NCBI GenBank assembly: GCA_018266105.1
Contig: JAFEBA010000023.1
Location: 681-64,680, forward strand
Source: a bacterium
GTDB lineage: Bacteria; Vulcanimicrobiota; Xenobia; Xenobiales; JADMJV01
DNA length: 64,000 nt
Direction: 5' to 3'
Under the pieces are notes generated by a model. The model worked only from the letters and a program-made list of their open reading frames with translations, did not search any database and was not told the DNA's origin. A program made the translations under genes and the position numbers. Positions 26,413 to 34,137 of the stretch are shown here, one piece after another (within the stretch, counting starts at the first letter, position 1; each line of letters begins with the position of its first letter).

Positions 26413-26741
26413 CACTGAAGGGCTGGTCGCTGGCAACCTGCGCTTTGGGCTGGGTCTGCCTGGCGGCCAGCTACGCGCTCACGCGCGTCTTTCATACCGA
26501 TCAATGGCTGGTGGTGGTTCCCCTGACCGTGCACCTCTTCAGCTTCCTGGTGTTCGGCTGGGCCATGGTGGTGACCGTGCTGTGGATGATCTGGCTGGGC
26601 AAGTGGCAGGAAGACATGGCCATCGCAAGCATCAATCTCTTTCTGGCCGCCATGCCCGTGGCCTACATCCTCTGGTCCTTTTTCAGTCAGCCCAAAAGCC
26701 TGACCAAGTTCGTGCTTGGCTTGATGTGGACCGGCTCTTGA
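26409..26741 (+). CDS. Small integral membrane protein
   Basis: The 110 residues hold three predicted membrane helices (about 8-25, 33-63 and 73-92) with a short charged tail. I do not recognise a family. The start overlaps the stop of the GGDEF-EAL gene (ATGA), and its own stop overlaps the probable TTG start of endonuclease III (TTGA). It is therefore translated as the middle gene of a three-gene operon. It may tether the cytosolic c-di-GMP protein, but that rests on position only. Confidence 0.7.
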   Translation: MTLKGWSLATCALGWVCLAASYALTRVFHTDQWLVVVPLTVHLFSFLVFGWAMVVTVLWMIWLGKWQEDMAIASINLFLAAMPVAYILWSFFSQPKSLTKFVLGLMWTGS

Positions 26742-27385
26742 CCAAGAAGGCCCGCGCCCGGCGCATCCATCAGCAACTGGAAGAACTCTTCCCCACCGTC
26801 GACCCGGCCCTGGACCATAGCGACCCCTTCACCTTGCTGGTGGCCGTCATGCTGTCGGCGCAGACCACCGACAAGAAGGTCAACGAGGTGACCCCGGCAC
26901 TCTTCAAGCTGGGCCCGACCCCTCAGGAAATGGCCAGGCGCAGCCCTGATGAAGTGCTGGCCATCATCCGCCCCCTGGGGCTGGCCCCTGGCAAATCCAG
27001 GAACGTGGTGGCCATGTCCAGACTGCTGGTCGAGCGCCACCAGGGCCAGGTGCCCGCCAACCTGCCGGACCTGGAGGCCCTACCAGGAGTCGGCCATAAG
27101 ACCGCCTCGGTAGTCATGGCTCAGGCCTTCGACGTGCCGGCCTTCCCGGTGGATACGCACATTCACAGACTGGCCTGGCGTTGGGGACTGTCCGAAGGCA
27201 AGAATGTGGAGCAGACCGAGCGCGACTTGATGGCACTGTTTCCAAGGGATTCTTGGAACAAGCTGCATCTGCAGATCATCTTCTTTGGTCGCCAATACTG
27301 TCCCGCCCGCTCCCACAAACCGGATCAGTGCCCGATCTGCAACTGGGCCTTTACGGAGAAACGGCGCAAAGAGGAGTTTAAGTAG
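26738..27385 (+). CDS. nth: Endonuclease III (DNA glycosylase/AP lyase)
   Basis: The protein shows PFTLLVAVMLSAQTTDKKVN with the usual helix-hairpin-helix LPGVGHKTASVVM (catalytic Lys in HKTA) and VDTHIHRLAWR (catalytic Asp), all standard for Nth. The enzyme removes oxidised pyrimidines and nicks the abasic site in base-excision repair. The iron-sulfur loop is unusual: GRQYC-x9-CPIC has three cysteines, and the fourth of the usual C-x6-C-x2-C-x5-C set is missing before the end. TTG 26738, overlapping the previous stop as TTGA, gives 215 residues and matches the family N-terminus; GTG 26726 is an alternative. Confidence 0.92.
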   Translation: MTKKARARRIHQQLEELFPTVDPALDHSDPFTLLVAVMLSAQTTDKKVNEVTPALFKLGPTPQEMARRSPDEVLAIIRPLGLAPGKSRNVVAMSRLLVERHQGQVPANLPDLEALPGVGHKTASVVMAQAFDVPAFPVDTHIHRLAWRWGLSEGKNVEQTERDLMALFPRDSWNKLHLQIIFFGRQYCPARSHKPDQCPICNWAFTEKRRKEEFK

Positions 27386-27768
27386 TTTTTCACCTGCCTG
27401 CGCCAGGCTGGCGGCAGCGACCGGACTTCTTCACGCACTTCCCCGGAAACAGGCATCCCCGATTCTACCGGTATCACGAAGGCAGCGGCGAGACCTACAG
27501 CTATTCAAATCGTGCCGGCGGGGTTTTCTGGACCACAACCAGGGCCTGATAACCATTTCTCGGGACGAAATTCCAGGTGCGCCAGGCCCCCAATGTTGGC
27601 TGGTCGGGGGTGTATGCGACCGGCGTGGCAGGTCGTGACCAAAAGAACGAGGAGTGCGAGATCATCAAGGAGACGGACTGGGACTCACGGCAGGGCACCT
27701 CAGCGGGGCCAGGATCCACTGATAACCATTTTCCGATCAATTGGTTATCAACGGGTCCGGGCCTCTGA
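27382..27768 (+). pseudogene. Possible decayed gene interrupted by GATAACCA words
   Basis: One frame stays open from 27382 to 27768 except for TGATAA at 27547-27552, and those two stops belong to a copy of the dispersed word. Upstream the frame reads FYRYHEGSGETYSYSNRAGG and VFWTTTRA; downstream it reads NVGWSGVYATGVAGRDQKNE and on to a TGA that again belongs to a word copy. There is no start codon near the left end and no Shine-Dalgarno. It may be the remnant of a gene after endonuclease III. In GC-rich DNA open frames are frequent on all strands here, so this is tentative. No other gene is seen in 27386-27790. Confidence 0.3.
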
Positions 27769-27794
27769 TAACCATTTTTAGAAATTGGTTATCA
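27720..27794. repeat. Two tandem inverted pairs of the GATAACCA word
   Basis: Four exact cores lie within 73 bases: + at 27721, - at 27742, + at 27767 and - at 27786. Each +/- pair can fold back through GATAACCA/TGGTTATC, the first with ATTTTCCGATCAAT between the cores and the second with TTTTTAGAAAT. The last copy supplies the TGATAA stop of the minus-strand gene ending at 27792. The array may act as a terminator between the endonuclease operon and that gene. Confidence 0.8.
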
Positions 27795-28793
27795 AGGGTG
27801 GAGCTGGCGGCGAAGTTGTTGTAAATCGGGGGGTTGGCAACTGAACTCGGAGAGGGAGCGGGCTAACACCTGGATGGTGCGCTCATAGGCCTTGTTCACG
27901 TCGCTAAAAGTGCGAAGAGGACGCAAGCTATCAAGGTCGACCATTCCGCCGTCCAGAGTCAGGTTCTGCGGTTCAAGACACATGCCCTGAAGCGAGCTGC
28001 GTGGATCGCAGGGCATCCAGCCCAGCTCCAGACAGCGGTGCACCAACTGAATCCAGGAGTTCATGGTCGCCTCCGGGTCGAGCAACTGTCTAAGGGTCTG
28101 GAGCCGTCCTTGGCGGGGCAGTCGGATATGTGAGACTCGTTCTGGCAGGGTGGGATACCAGTAAACCAGCACGCCCAGCGGCAAAAGCGCGCGGACTCGA
28201 GCGTGATGGCGTTCGGGTAAGCGTCGGCAGAGTCGCTCGGCCAGCTCCTGATTTAATTGGTTATCAAGGCGGTGCACACGGAGTGGAAGGGGCACGCGCG
28301 CGAGTTCCCCATAGCGTTTCAGGTGGGCGGCCTGGAATTGGGACGCCAACTCGGCCTCATCCAAGGCTTCGCGCAGGGTAACGACTCCTGGGAATTTGTT
28401 TTCTAAGAACAGAAAGCGGTCGAGCACCGGCATTTCGACGCTCTGGGGTTGTTCGCCGAAGCCATAATGAAAGATCATGGTCTGTGATTGCATGATGTCC
28501 AGCATGGACTCAAAGCTGGAGCTGTGGGCTTCGCCCCCCTTGACCGCCAGACAACCCCAGGATTCCCAACGATAAAGGGCTCGCCAGTGACCTCGGGGCC
28601 GATAATAAGGGGGCCACTCTCCGGGGAGCACTTCGCGCTGGACGGGATAAGTATTCAGATCTGGTAGGCCTGAAACTCTCTCCAGCAGGGCCGAATCCAG
28701 CTCCCAGACAGGGTTTCCGGGCATTTCCAGCAGTTGCACGCGGGCTGCTTTGGCGCCAGATCGGGAACTCCCGGGGATTGAATCAGGTATCAA
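27792..28793 (-). CDS. Unrecognised protein, 333 residues
   Basis: The protein is soluble, without signal peptide or membrane helix, and I do not recognise it. Near the C-terminus LTLDGGMVDLDSLRPLR has a look seen in kinase-like or ATP-grasp-like folds (an acidic DG-x-x-DLDS turn), but this is too little for a call. The listed TTG start at 28793 has no Shine-Dalgarno; a GTG or ATG some 20 codons inside (VQLLEMPGN) is possible. The stop TGA and following TAA belong to a GATAACCA word, and another copy lies at 28258. The gene is divergent from the SulP-carbonic anhydrase gene across a short symmetric intergenic region. Confidence 0.55.
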   Translation of the reverse strand: MIPDSIPGSSRSGAKAARVQLLEMPGNPVWELDSALLERVSGLPDLNTYPVQREVLPGEWPPYYRPRGHWRALYRWESWGCLAVKGGEAHSSSFESMLDIMQSQTMIFHYGFGEQPQSVEMPVLDRFLFLENKFPGVVTLREALDEAELASQFQAAHLKRYGELARVPLPLRVHRLDNQLNQELAERLCRRLPERHHARVRALLPLGVLVYWYPTLPERVSHIRLPRQGRLQTLRQLLDPEATMNSWIQLVHRCLELGWMPCDPRSSLQGMCLEPQNLTLDGGMVDLDSLRPLRTFSDVNKAYERTIQVLARSLSEFSCQPPDLQQLRRQLHP

Positions 28794-28851
28794 GTTTTCT
28801 ATATACTACCTTGACGCTTTCTATATGTGCATTGGAGACCCTGATACCTGA
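28783..28851. promoter_or_regulatory. Symmetric divergent intergenic region with inverted and direct repeats
   Basis: TCAGGTATCA (28783-28792) and its exact complement TGATACCTGA (28842-28851) bracket the gap between two divergent genes, and the second copy runs into the SulP start codon. Between them TTTCTATAT occurs twice (28797-28805 and 28819-28827). A TTGACG at 28811-28816 and TATATAG-like elements on the minus strand suggest promoters in both directions. The layout looks like paired operators for one regulator controlling both genes, but no regulator is identified. Confidence 0.45.
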
Positions 28852-31055
28852 TGGCTGACCTGAAAAAAGACATTGCCGCCAGCGTGGCCGTTGGCCTGGT
28901 TGCCATCCCGTTGTGTCTGGGCATCGCCCATGCTTCCGGCGCCCCGTTGATCTCTGGGCTGGTGGCCGGGATGACTGGCGGCCTGGTGGTGGGTTCTCTG
29001 AGCAAGTCCCAACTGAGCGTGACCGGGCCGGCTGCAGGTCTGACCACCATCGTTCTGGCTGCTCTGGCCACTCTGAAGTCTTTCCCGGCCTTCTTAACGG
29101 CCGTCTTCTTGTCGGGGCTGATCCAAATCGCCTTCGGCAAATTCAGAGTGGGAGGCCTGTCCAGACTCTTTCCTTCCCCGGTCATCCGGGGAATGCTTTC
29201 AGCCATCGGCCTGATCCTGATCATGAAACAGTTTCCCCACCTGGTGGGCTTCGACGTCGAGTCGATGGGCGTGGAAGAATTCAGCGATACGGATAAGGAT
29301 GTGGAAGGCGGTCCTTCCGGGGGGCTCAATACCTTCCGCTTGGTGGCCCTGGCCGTCAGTTCGCTGGAGCCCGGAGCGCTGCTGATCGGTGTGCTCAGCA
29401 TGCTGGTTCTGTTCGCCTGGGACTGGGGCGGCAACCGTCGCTTTCCTACCATACCTGGGTCGCTGGTGGCCGTGGCTCTGGCCGTGACCATCAACCAGTT
29501 GCTGGGCCCCGGCCTGGCCGTGGCGGGAAAGCATCTGGTGCGAATTCCCGAACTTTCCCCGGATAACTTTTTACATCCAGACTGGAGCGCTCTTCAAAAT
29601 CCTCAGGTCTATCTGGTGGCCATGACGATCGCCCTGGTCGCCAGCGTGGAGAGCCTGCTCTCGGTTGAGGCACTGGACCGCCTGGACCCCCAGCATCGCT
29701 CAACTCCCCCCAACGATGAACTGGTGGCCCAGGGTGTGGGCAATGTCATCAGCGGCTTGTTGGGCGGGCTGCCGGTGACGGCCGTGATTATTCGTGGCTC
29801 AGTCAACCTGGCGGCGGGGGCCACCAGCAAGCGTTCAGCCATTATGCACGGAGCCTGGGTGTTGATTTCAGCCCTGGCCCTGCGTGGGGGCATCAACTCG
29901 ATCCCCCTGGCGGCGCTGGCGGCGGTGCTGGTGCACACCGGCATCAAGATGGCGCATCCTAAGAATCTGAAAGAGATGGCCAGGCGCGGCCTGCCGCAGT
30001 TGATCCCTTACGTGGTCACGGTGACGGCCATTCTCTTTACCGACCTGCTGGTCGGGATTTGCGTTGGCACGATTGTTTCAGGCTGCTTTATTCTGCGAAA
30101 CCTGCACGTTGCCAAAGGCTTCAGCGTTCGCAAGAGCGGCTTCATCACACAAATCAGACTGCACCAGGAAGTCACCTTCTTCCACAAGGTCCGCCTCTCG
30201 GGAGTGCTGGAGTCGATTCCTCCAGGCTCGGTCGTGGAGGTTGACGGAAGTGAAGCACGCTTCATAGACCACGATGTGCTCGATCTTCTGCGCCTCTATA
30301 AGGATCAGGCCACCAACAAAAAAATTGAGATTATTTTCGGAGGAATTGCACTGATGGACAGCTTTTCAGACAAACAAAAGGCAGCCATGCAGGATGAGTA
30401 TGAGCGACTGCTGCGCAACAATCAGGCCTGGGTGGAAGACCATGGAAAGAACGACCCCGAGTATTTCGAGCGGATGGCGGTCGGACAAAAACCCACCTTT
30501 CTTTTCGTGGGCTGCAGTGACAGTCGGGTTCCGGCCGAGGTCATCACCGGAACCGAGCCTGGCGAACTGTTCGTGCATCGCAACATTGCCAATGTGGTCT
30601 CGCTGCACGATATGAATCTGATGTCGGTGCTGCAGTACAGCGTGGAACACCTGGTGGTTCCCCACATCATCGTGTGCGGTCATTATGGCTGCGGCGGCGT
30701 GCGCGCAGCCCTGAGCTCTCACTCCTTCGGGCTGATCGACAACTGGGTTCATCCCATCAAGAAGGTGGTGGACGAAAACCAGGCAGAGCTGGCCGCCATC
30801 TCGGATGCCGACTTGAGGGAACGGCGCGTGATTGAACTGCACGTCTTGGCACAGGTGCGCAACATCCTGAAAACCCCGGTGGTGCAGAGGTCAATCGCCA
30901 AGCTGGGCATTCCTCATGTCCACGGCTGGGTCTATGACCTGACCACCGGCCAAATCAAAGATCTCAAAGCCGACGTCAACTTAGAGGATGATCTGCACCC
31001 TGTGTTCCACTACCAGTACGACTTCCAAACCAAAACCCCGGTAGGTAAGAACTGA
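28851..31055 (+). CDS. SulP transporter-carbonic anhydrase fusion
   Basis: Residues 1-420 form a SulP (SLC26-like) anion transporter with about 12 helices, opening with DIAASVAVGLVAIPLCLGIA. A STAS domain (about 430-505, SVVEVDGSEARFIDHDVLDL) follows. The last 230 residues are a complete beta-class carbonic anhydrase with GCSDSRVPAE near 551 and HYGCGGV near 614, which supply the Cys, Asp-Arg, His and Cys zinc-site residues. SulP proteins can carry bicarbonate, and joining the carbonic anhydrase would couple uptake to CO2/HCO3- exchange at the inner face of the membrane. Such fusions are known in bacteria, but the transported ion is rarely proven. Confidence 0.92.
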   Translation: MADLKKDIAASVAVGLVAIPLCLGIAHASGAPLISGLVAGMTGGLVVGSLSKSQLSVTGPAAGLTTIVLAALATLKSFPAFLTAVFLSGLIQIAFGKFRVGGLSRLFPSPVIRGMLSAIGLILIMKQFPHLVGFDVESMGVEEFSDTDKDVEGGPSGGLNTFRLVALAVSSLEPGALLIGVLSMLVLFAWDWGGNRRFPTIPGSLVAVALAVTINQLLGPGLAVAGKHLVRIPELSPDNFLHPDWSALQNPQVYLVAMTIALVASVESLLSVEALDRLDPQHRSTPPNDELVAQGVGNVISGLLGGLPVTAVIIRGSVNLAAGATSKRSAIMHGAWVLISALALRGGINSIPLAALAAVLVHTGIKMAHPKNLKEMARRGLPQLIPYVVTVTAILFTDLLVGICVGTIVSGCFILRNLHVAKGFSVRKSGFITQIRLHQEVTFFHKVRLSGVLESIPPGSVVEVDGSEARFIDHDVLDLLRLYKDQATNKKIEIIFGGIALMDSFSDKQKAAMQDEYERLLRNNQAWVEDHGKNDPEYFERMAVGQKPTFLFVGCSDSRVPAEVITGTEPGELFVHRNIANVVSLHDMNLMSVLQYSVEHLVVPHIIVCGHYGCGGVRAALSSHSFGLIDNWVHPIKKVVDENQAELAAISDADLRERRVIELHVLAQVRNILKTPVVQRSIAKLGIPHVHGWVYDLTTGQIKDLKADVNLEDDLHPVFHYQYDFQTKTPVGKN

Positions 31056-31058
31056 ACC

Positions 31059-31187
31059 ATGCTGTTGAAGGTCTGGGCTTACGCCTCCCTCCCCCTGAGC
31101 GCGATCTGCTATCTCTCCACGCGCAACCGCTGGTTGACTCTGCTGCTTTTGCTACCCCTGCTGTTGCCCGAGTGGCCTCCACTCTGA
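31059..31187 (+). CDS. Small hydrophobic protein, 42 residues
   Basis: An ATG three bases after the SulP-carbonic anhydrase stop opens a 42-codon frame. It encodes a short hydrophobic peptide with two apolar stretches, AYASLPLSAICYL and LTLLLLLPLLL, split by a basic STRNRW turn. The tight spacing suggests coupled translation, and the peptide could be a small membrane subunit of the transporter. There is no homology that I recognise and no independent Shine-Dalgarno, so it could also be chance. Confidence 0.4.
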   Translation: MLLKVWAYASLPLSAICYLSTRNRWLTLLLLLPLLLPEWPPL

Positions 31188-31191
31188 TCTT

Positions 31192-32556
31192 TCAGGACTG
31201 GCTGAAGCGGCGGATTAACTCCTGAGCTTTCCAGGCACCGGCTCTGCCGGTGTGGTCGGCCGGATGCAGCGAGCTGCCGCAAAGGTCAAGGTTGTCCAGA
31301 GGCGGCTGATAATCGGCAATCGGTCGCAGGAAGAACGACTGCGACAGGTCGCGGTCGCCGCCAAAGAGATGGCCCTGCGTGAACTGCCAGTCGCGCTCGT
31401 AGTCCACCGGGGTGAAATACTTGCGATCGGTGACATCCAGAGGCCCGCGGCCCATCCAGCCGCTGCCGTAGCCGAAGCTCTCCTGAATCAGGTCAGCCGG
31501 ACGGCTCTCGTCCAGCAGGCCTGGCCAGCAGAGTTGGAGAGGCCCCTCTTCCACATCCAGGTTGCGCTTGACGCGGTCCCAGGCTTTCTCCAGGCGAATT
31601 AAGCCGGGTTCCCAGTGGATCAAATCCAGGCGGGCTTGCTCGGGCCAGTCGCCGGGATAGGCACAGCGCCCCAAACCGCGCTGCCAGACGCCGCGCCCGC
31701 GAATATTGCGAATGGCGGTGTTGAACTCGGTCTCCAGGTAGCGAGGGTTGACCAACTGGGTGTAAGTCCAGCGCGCATCCTTGTCGGACAGGAGAAAGTC
31801 GAACTCAAAAGCCTGGGTACCCACCGTCAGGCTGCGCTGGTCAGGAGCCAGTTCGGGCGTTCCGGGCACATGATGAAACTGAACCGGGCGCCCTTCCAGA
31901 GCCGCCTGGAGTGAAGCCATCAGGCTTCCACTGCCTCCCGGCAAACTGGTGGGGCTTAACACCTGTCCATTGGCCCAGCGGCCGATCAGGTGGAAGGCTG
32001 TACCCGAAGCGAACGGACCTTGAGCCACACCTTCCAGTGCGACTTCTGCCAGAAGCCCCTTCAAAGCCTGATCTTCGAACCATTCGTCCAACAAATCTCG
32101 CAGACTCATCCAGGGCAGGCGCAAGACTTCCATGGACTGGCGTCGTCCCAGCTCGCGCCAGGCCTCGGCCAGATAAGCCGGGGGTTCCGGGTTCTGCAGA
32201 AGGTAATAGAGTAGCTCACCGGCCTGACCCATGAGGGTCATGAAATGGGGCCAGGCTTTGTCGTCGTGCTCGGTGGCCCCAATCAGGCCGCTGCGGCGCA
32301 CGTGCAGCCAGCTGCCGTCGGCCCTTCGTGCGCTGCGGCCAGTGTGAGCCAGGCTGGGCAGAGTGATACCCCACTGTTTGCCTAAGACCGGACAGAAGTG
32401 GGGATAAGCCAGGCCGGCTTCGCCGCCGTCCTGGGTGACATAAGGAGCTCCCACCACGGTGGCGGTCTCCACGATCTCCACCGTATGTCCGGCGTCGGCC
32501 AGGGTCAGGGCGGCGGCAAAGGCGTTGGGCGTTGAGCCCAGGATCAACACTTTCAT
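31192..32556 (-). CDS. FAD/NAD(P)-binding oxidoreductase, partner of the neighbouring PYROXD2-like enzyme
   Basis: A longer open frame exists, but the Rossmann strand at MKVLILGSTPNAFAAAL and a TGATG overlap with the upstream gene place the start at ATG 32556 (454 residues). The FAD motif is unusual, GSTPNA in place of GxGxxG, while VEIVETATVVGAPYV retains the ribose-binding acidic end. The C-terminal NLDLCGSSLHPADHTGRAGA matches the flavin-binding end of phytoene-desaturase-like amine oxidases. It shares overall design with the gene just upstream and may be a diverged, perhaps structural, subunit. It is last in the formaldehyde-related operon and has a one-base overlap with its neighbour. 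Confidence 0.7.
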   Translation of the reverse strand: MKVLILGSTPNAFAAALTLADAGHTVEIVETATVVGAPYVTQDGGEAGLAYPHFCPVLGKQWGITLPSLAHTGRSARRADGSWLHVRRSGLIGATEHDDKAWPHFMTLMGQAGELLYYLLQNPEPPAYLAEAWRELGRRQSMEVLRLPWMSLRDLLDEWFEDQALKGLLAEVALEGVAQGPFASGTAFHLIGRWANGQVLSPTSLPGGSGSLMASLQAALEGRPVQFHHVPGTPELAPDQRSLTVGTQAFEFDFLLSDKDARWTYTQLVNPRYLETEFNTAIRNIRGRGVWQRGLGRCAYPGDWPEQARLDLIHWEPGLIRLEKAWDRVKRNLDVEEGPLQLCWPGLLDESRPADLIQESFGYGSGWMGRGPLDVTDRKYFTPVDYERDWQFTQGHLFGGDRDLSQSFFLRPIADYQPPLDNLDLCGSSLHPADHTGRAGAWKAQELIRRFSQS

Positions 32557-34133
32557 CAGGCGGACCAATCCTTGAGTAATTCCATCGCGGCGTTTCGACC
32601 GGGGGCACCGGTGATGCATCCGCCAGGATGGGTGGAGGAACCGCACATCCACAGGTGGCGCACGGGGGTTTTGTACTGCGCCCACTGGGGCGAGGGCTTC
32701 AGGAAAAGCAACTGATGCAGCGAGAGTTCGCCGTGGAAAATATGGCCGTTGGTAATACCAAAGACCTCCTGGATGTCGTGAGGAGTCATGATGTGCTTGT
32801 GGATGATCTTTGACTTCAGATCGGGCGAGTACTCGGCCAGAGTATCCACCACCACCTCCAGGAACTGTGCCTTCTTCTCGGGAGTCCAATCGATTTCCGA
32901 ACTGGCATACTCCACGAAGAGGGACATCACGTGCTTACCGGGAGGTGCCATTCCAGGGTCAAGCAAGGAAGGGATCAGGGCGTCCATAAATGGCTTGCGG
33001 GCCCAGCCGCCATACTTGGCGTCATCGTAGGCCTGCTCCAGGTAATCCACTGAAGGCGCGATTTCAATCGAGCCTCGCAGCAACTGCTCATTGCCTTTGG
33101 GCACAGCACTGAAGGTGGGCAAGCCGTCCAGGGCCAGGTTGACCTTGCAGGCCGGGCTGGCTGAACGGAAGCGCTGAATATCCCAAAGGAAGTCGTCGGG
33201 CAGATGCTCCTTGGGCACCAGCTTCAAGAAGGTGCGCTGGGCATCGGCATTGGAGATCACGCGGTCGGCATAGAATTCGCGGCCGTCTTCCAGCACCACA
33301 CCGCAGGCGGCCCCGTGCTTGATCAGAACCTGATGAACCGGAGCATTCTCCAGAATCTCGGCCCCGAAGGCTTTGGCGGCATTTGCGATCGACTGAGCGA
33401 AAGCCCCGGTTCCTCCCTTAGGGAAGGCCCAGGAACGGCGCACGCCGTCGATTTCGCCCAGGTAGTGATGCAGAGCGACATAGCCGGTACCCGGGGAGCG
33501 CACGCCCATAAAGGTGCCGATAATACCGGATGTGCACTTGATGGCTTTGAGCGGCTGGGTTTCGAACCATTCATCCAGGAAGTCGGCGATGCTCATGGTG
33601 CAGAGTCGGCACAGCGTATGGAAGTCTTTGCGCTGCATATGGCCCAGCACCCCCTTGATGCGAGCCATCTGCTCGATATCGCGAGGAGCCAGAGAGGTGG
33701 GGTCGGGCGGGAAGAGGTCGAGTAAGGGCTTCATGGCCAGACTGAGGCGGCGCATGGTGAGCGAGAACTCTTCGTAAGTTTCGGCATCGCGGCGGCTGTG
33801 GCGGAGCAGCTCGCGGCGAGTCATATCGTGATCCGGCCAGTCAGCCAGGTAGTCGCCGTTGGTCAGTGGCACCAGGGTGCTTTCCAGGGGGAGCAACTCC
33901 AGGCCGTGTTTGGCCAACTCCAGCTCCTGAATCACCTGAGGGCGCAACAGCGAAATCAAATAGCTCCCGATCAGGAACTTGAAGCCGGGGTGAATTTCCT
34001 CGGTAATGGTGGCGCCGCCCACGGTATGGCGCCGTTCCAGCACCAGCACTTGACGGCCAGCCTTGGCCAGGTAAGCGGCGTGCACCAACCCGTTGTGGCC
34101 GCCCCCGATGACGATGGCATCGTAATGTTTCAT
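32556..34133 (-). CDS. Phytoene desaturase/PYROXD2-like FAD oxidoreductase
   Basis: ATG 34133 follows a GAGG ribosome site and leads straight into YDAIVIGGGHNGLVHAAYLA, a classic FAD Rossmann motif, then ERRHTVGGATITEE. Near the end, HLWMCGSSTHPGGCITGAPG is the second FAD motif. Length (525) and motifs match the PYROXD2 branch of phytoene-desaturase-like enzymes, whose substrates are mostly unknown. It begins four bases after the GcvT-like gene ends and overlaps the next FAD protein by one base. In this setting an oxidative step on an amine or N-methyl compound is a reasonable inference, not a demonstrated role. Confidence 0.8.
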   Translation of the reverse strand: MKHYDAIVIGGGHNGLVHAAYLAKAGRQVLVLERRHTVGGATITEEIHPGFKFLIGSYLISLLRPQVIQELELAKHGLELLPLESTLVPLTNGDYLADWPDHDMTRRELLRHSRRDAETYEEFSLTMRRLSLAMKPLLDLFPPDPTSLAPRDIEQMARIKGVLGHMQRKDFHTLCRLCTMSIADFLDEWFETQPLKAIKCTSGIIGTFMGVRSPGTGYVALHHYLGEIDGVRRSWAFPKGGTGAFAQSIANAAKAFGAEILENAPVHQVLIKHGAACGVVLEDGREFYADRVISNADAQRTFLKLVPKEHLPDDFLWDIQRFRSASPACKVNLALDGLPTFSAVPKGNEQLLRGSIEIAPSVDYLEQAYDDAKYGGWARKPFMDALIPSLLDPGMAPPGKHVMSLFVEYASSEIDWTPEKKAQFLEVVVDTLAEYSPDLKSKIIHKHIMTPHDIQEVFGITNGHIFHGELSLHQLLFLKPSPQWAQYKTPVRHLWMCGSSTHPGGCITGAPGRNAAMELLKDWSA

Positions 34134-34137
34134 GAGC

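Noticed and set aside
27501..27740. Minus-strand 79-codon frame in the repeat-rich patch
   Set aside because: No start context and no recognisable sequence; open frames on every strand are expected in GC-rich DNA.
31192..32889. 565-residue version of the FAD oxidoreductase
   Set aside because: The first 111 residues overlap the neighbouring gene in another frame and lack structure; the Rossmann strand begins at 32556.
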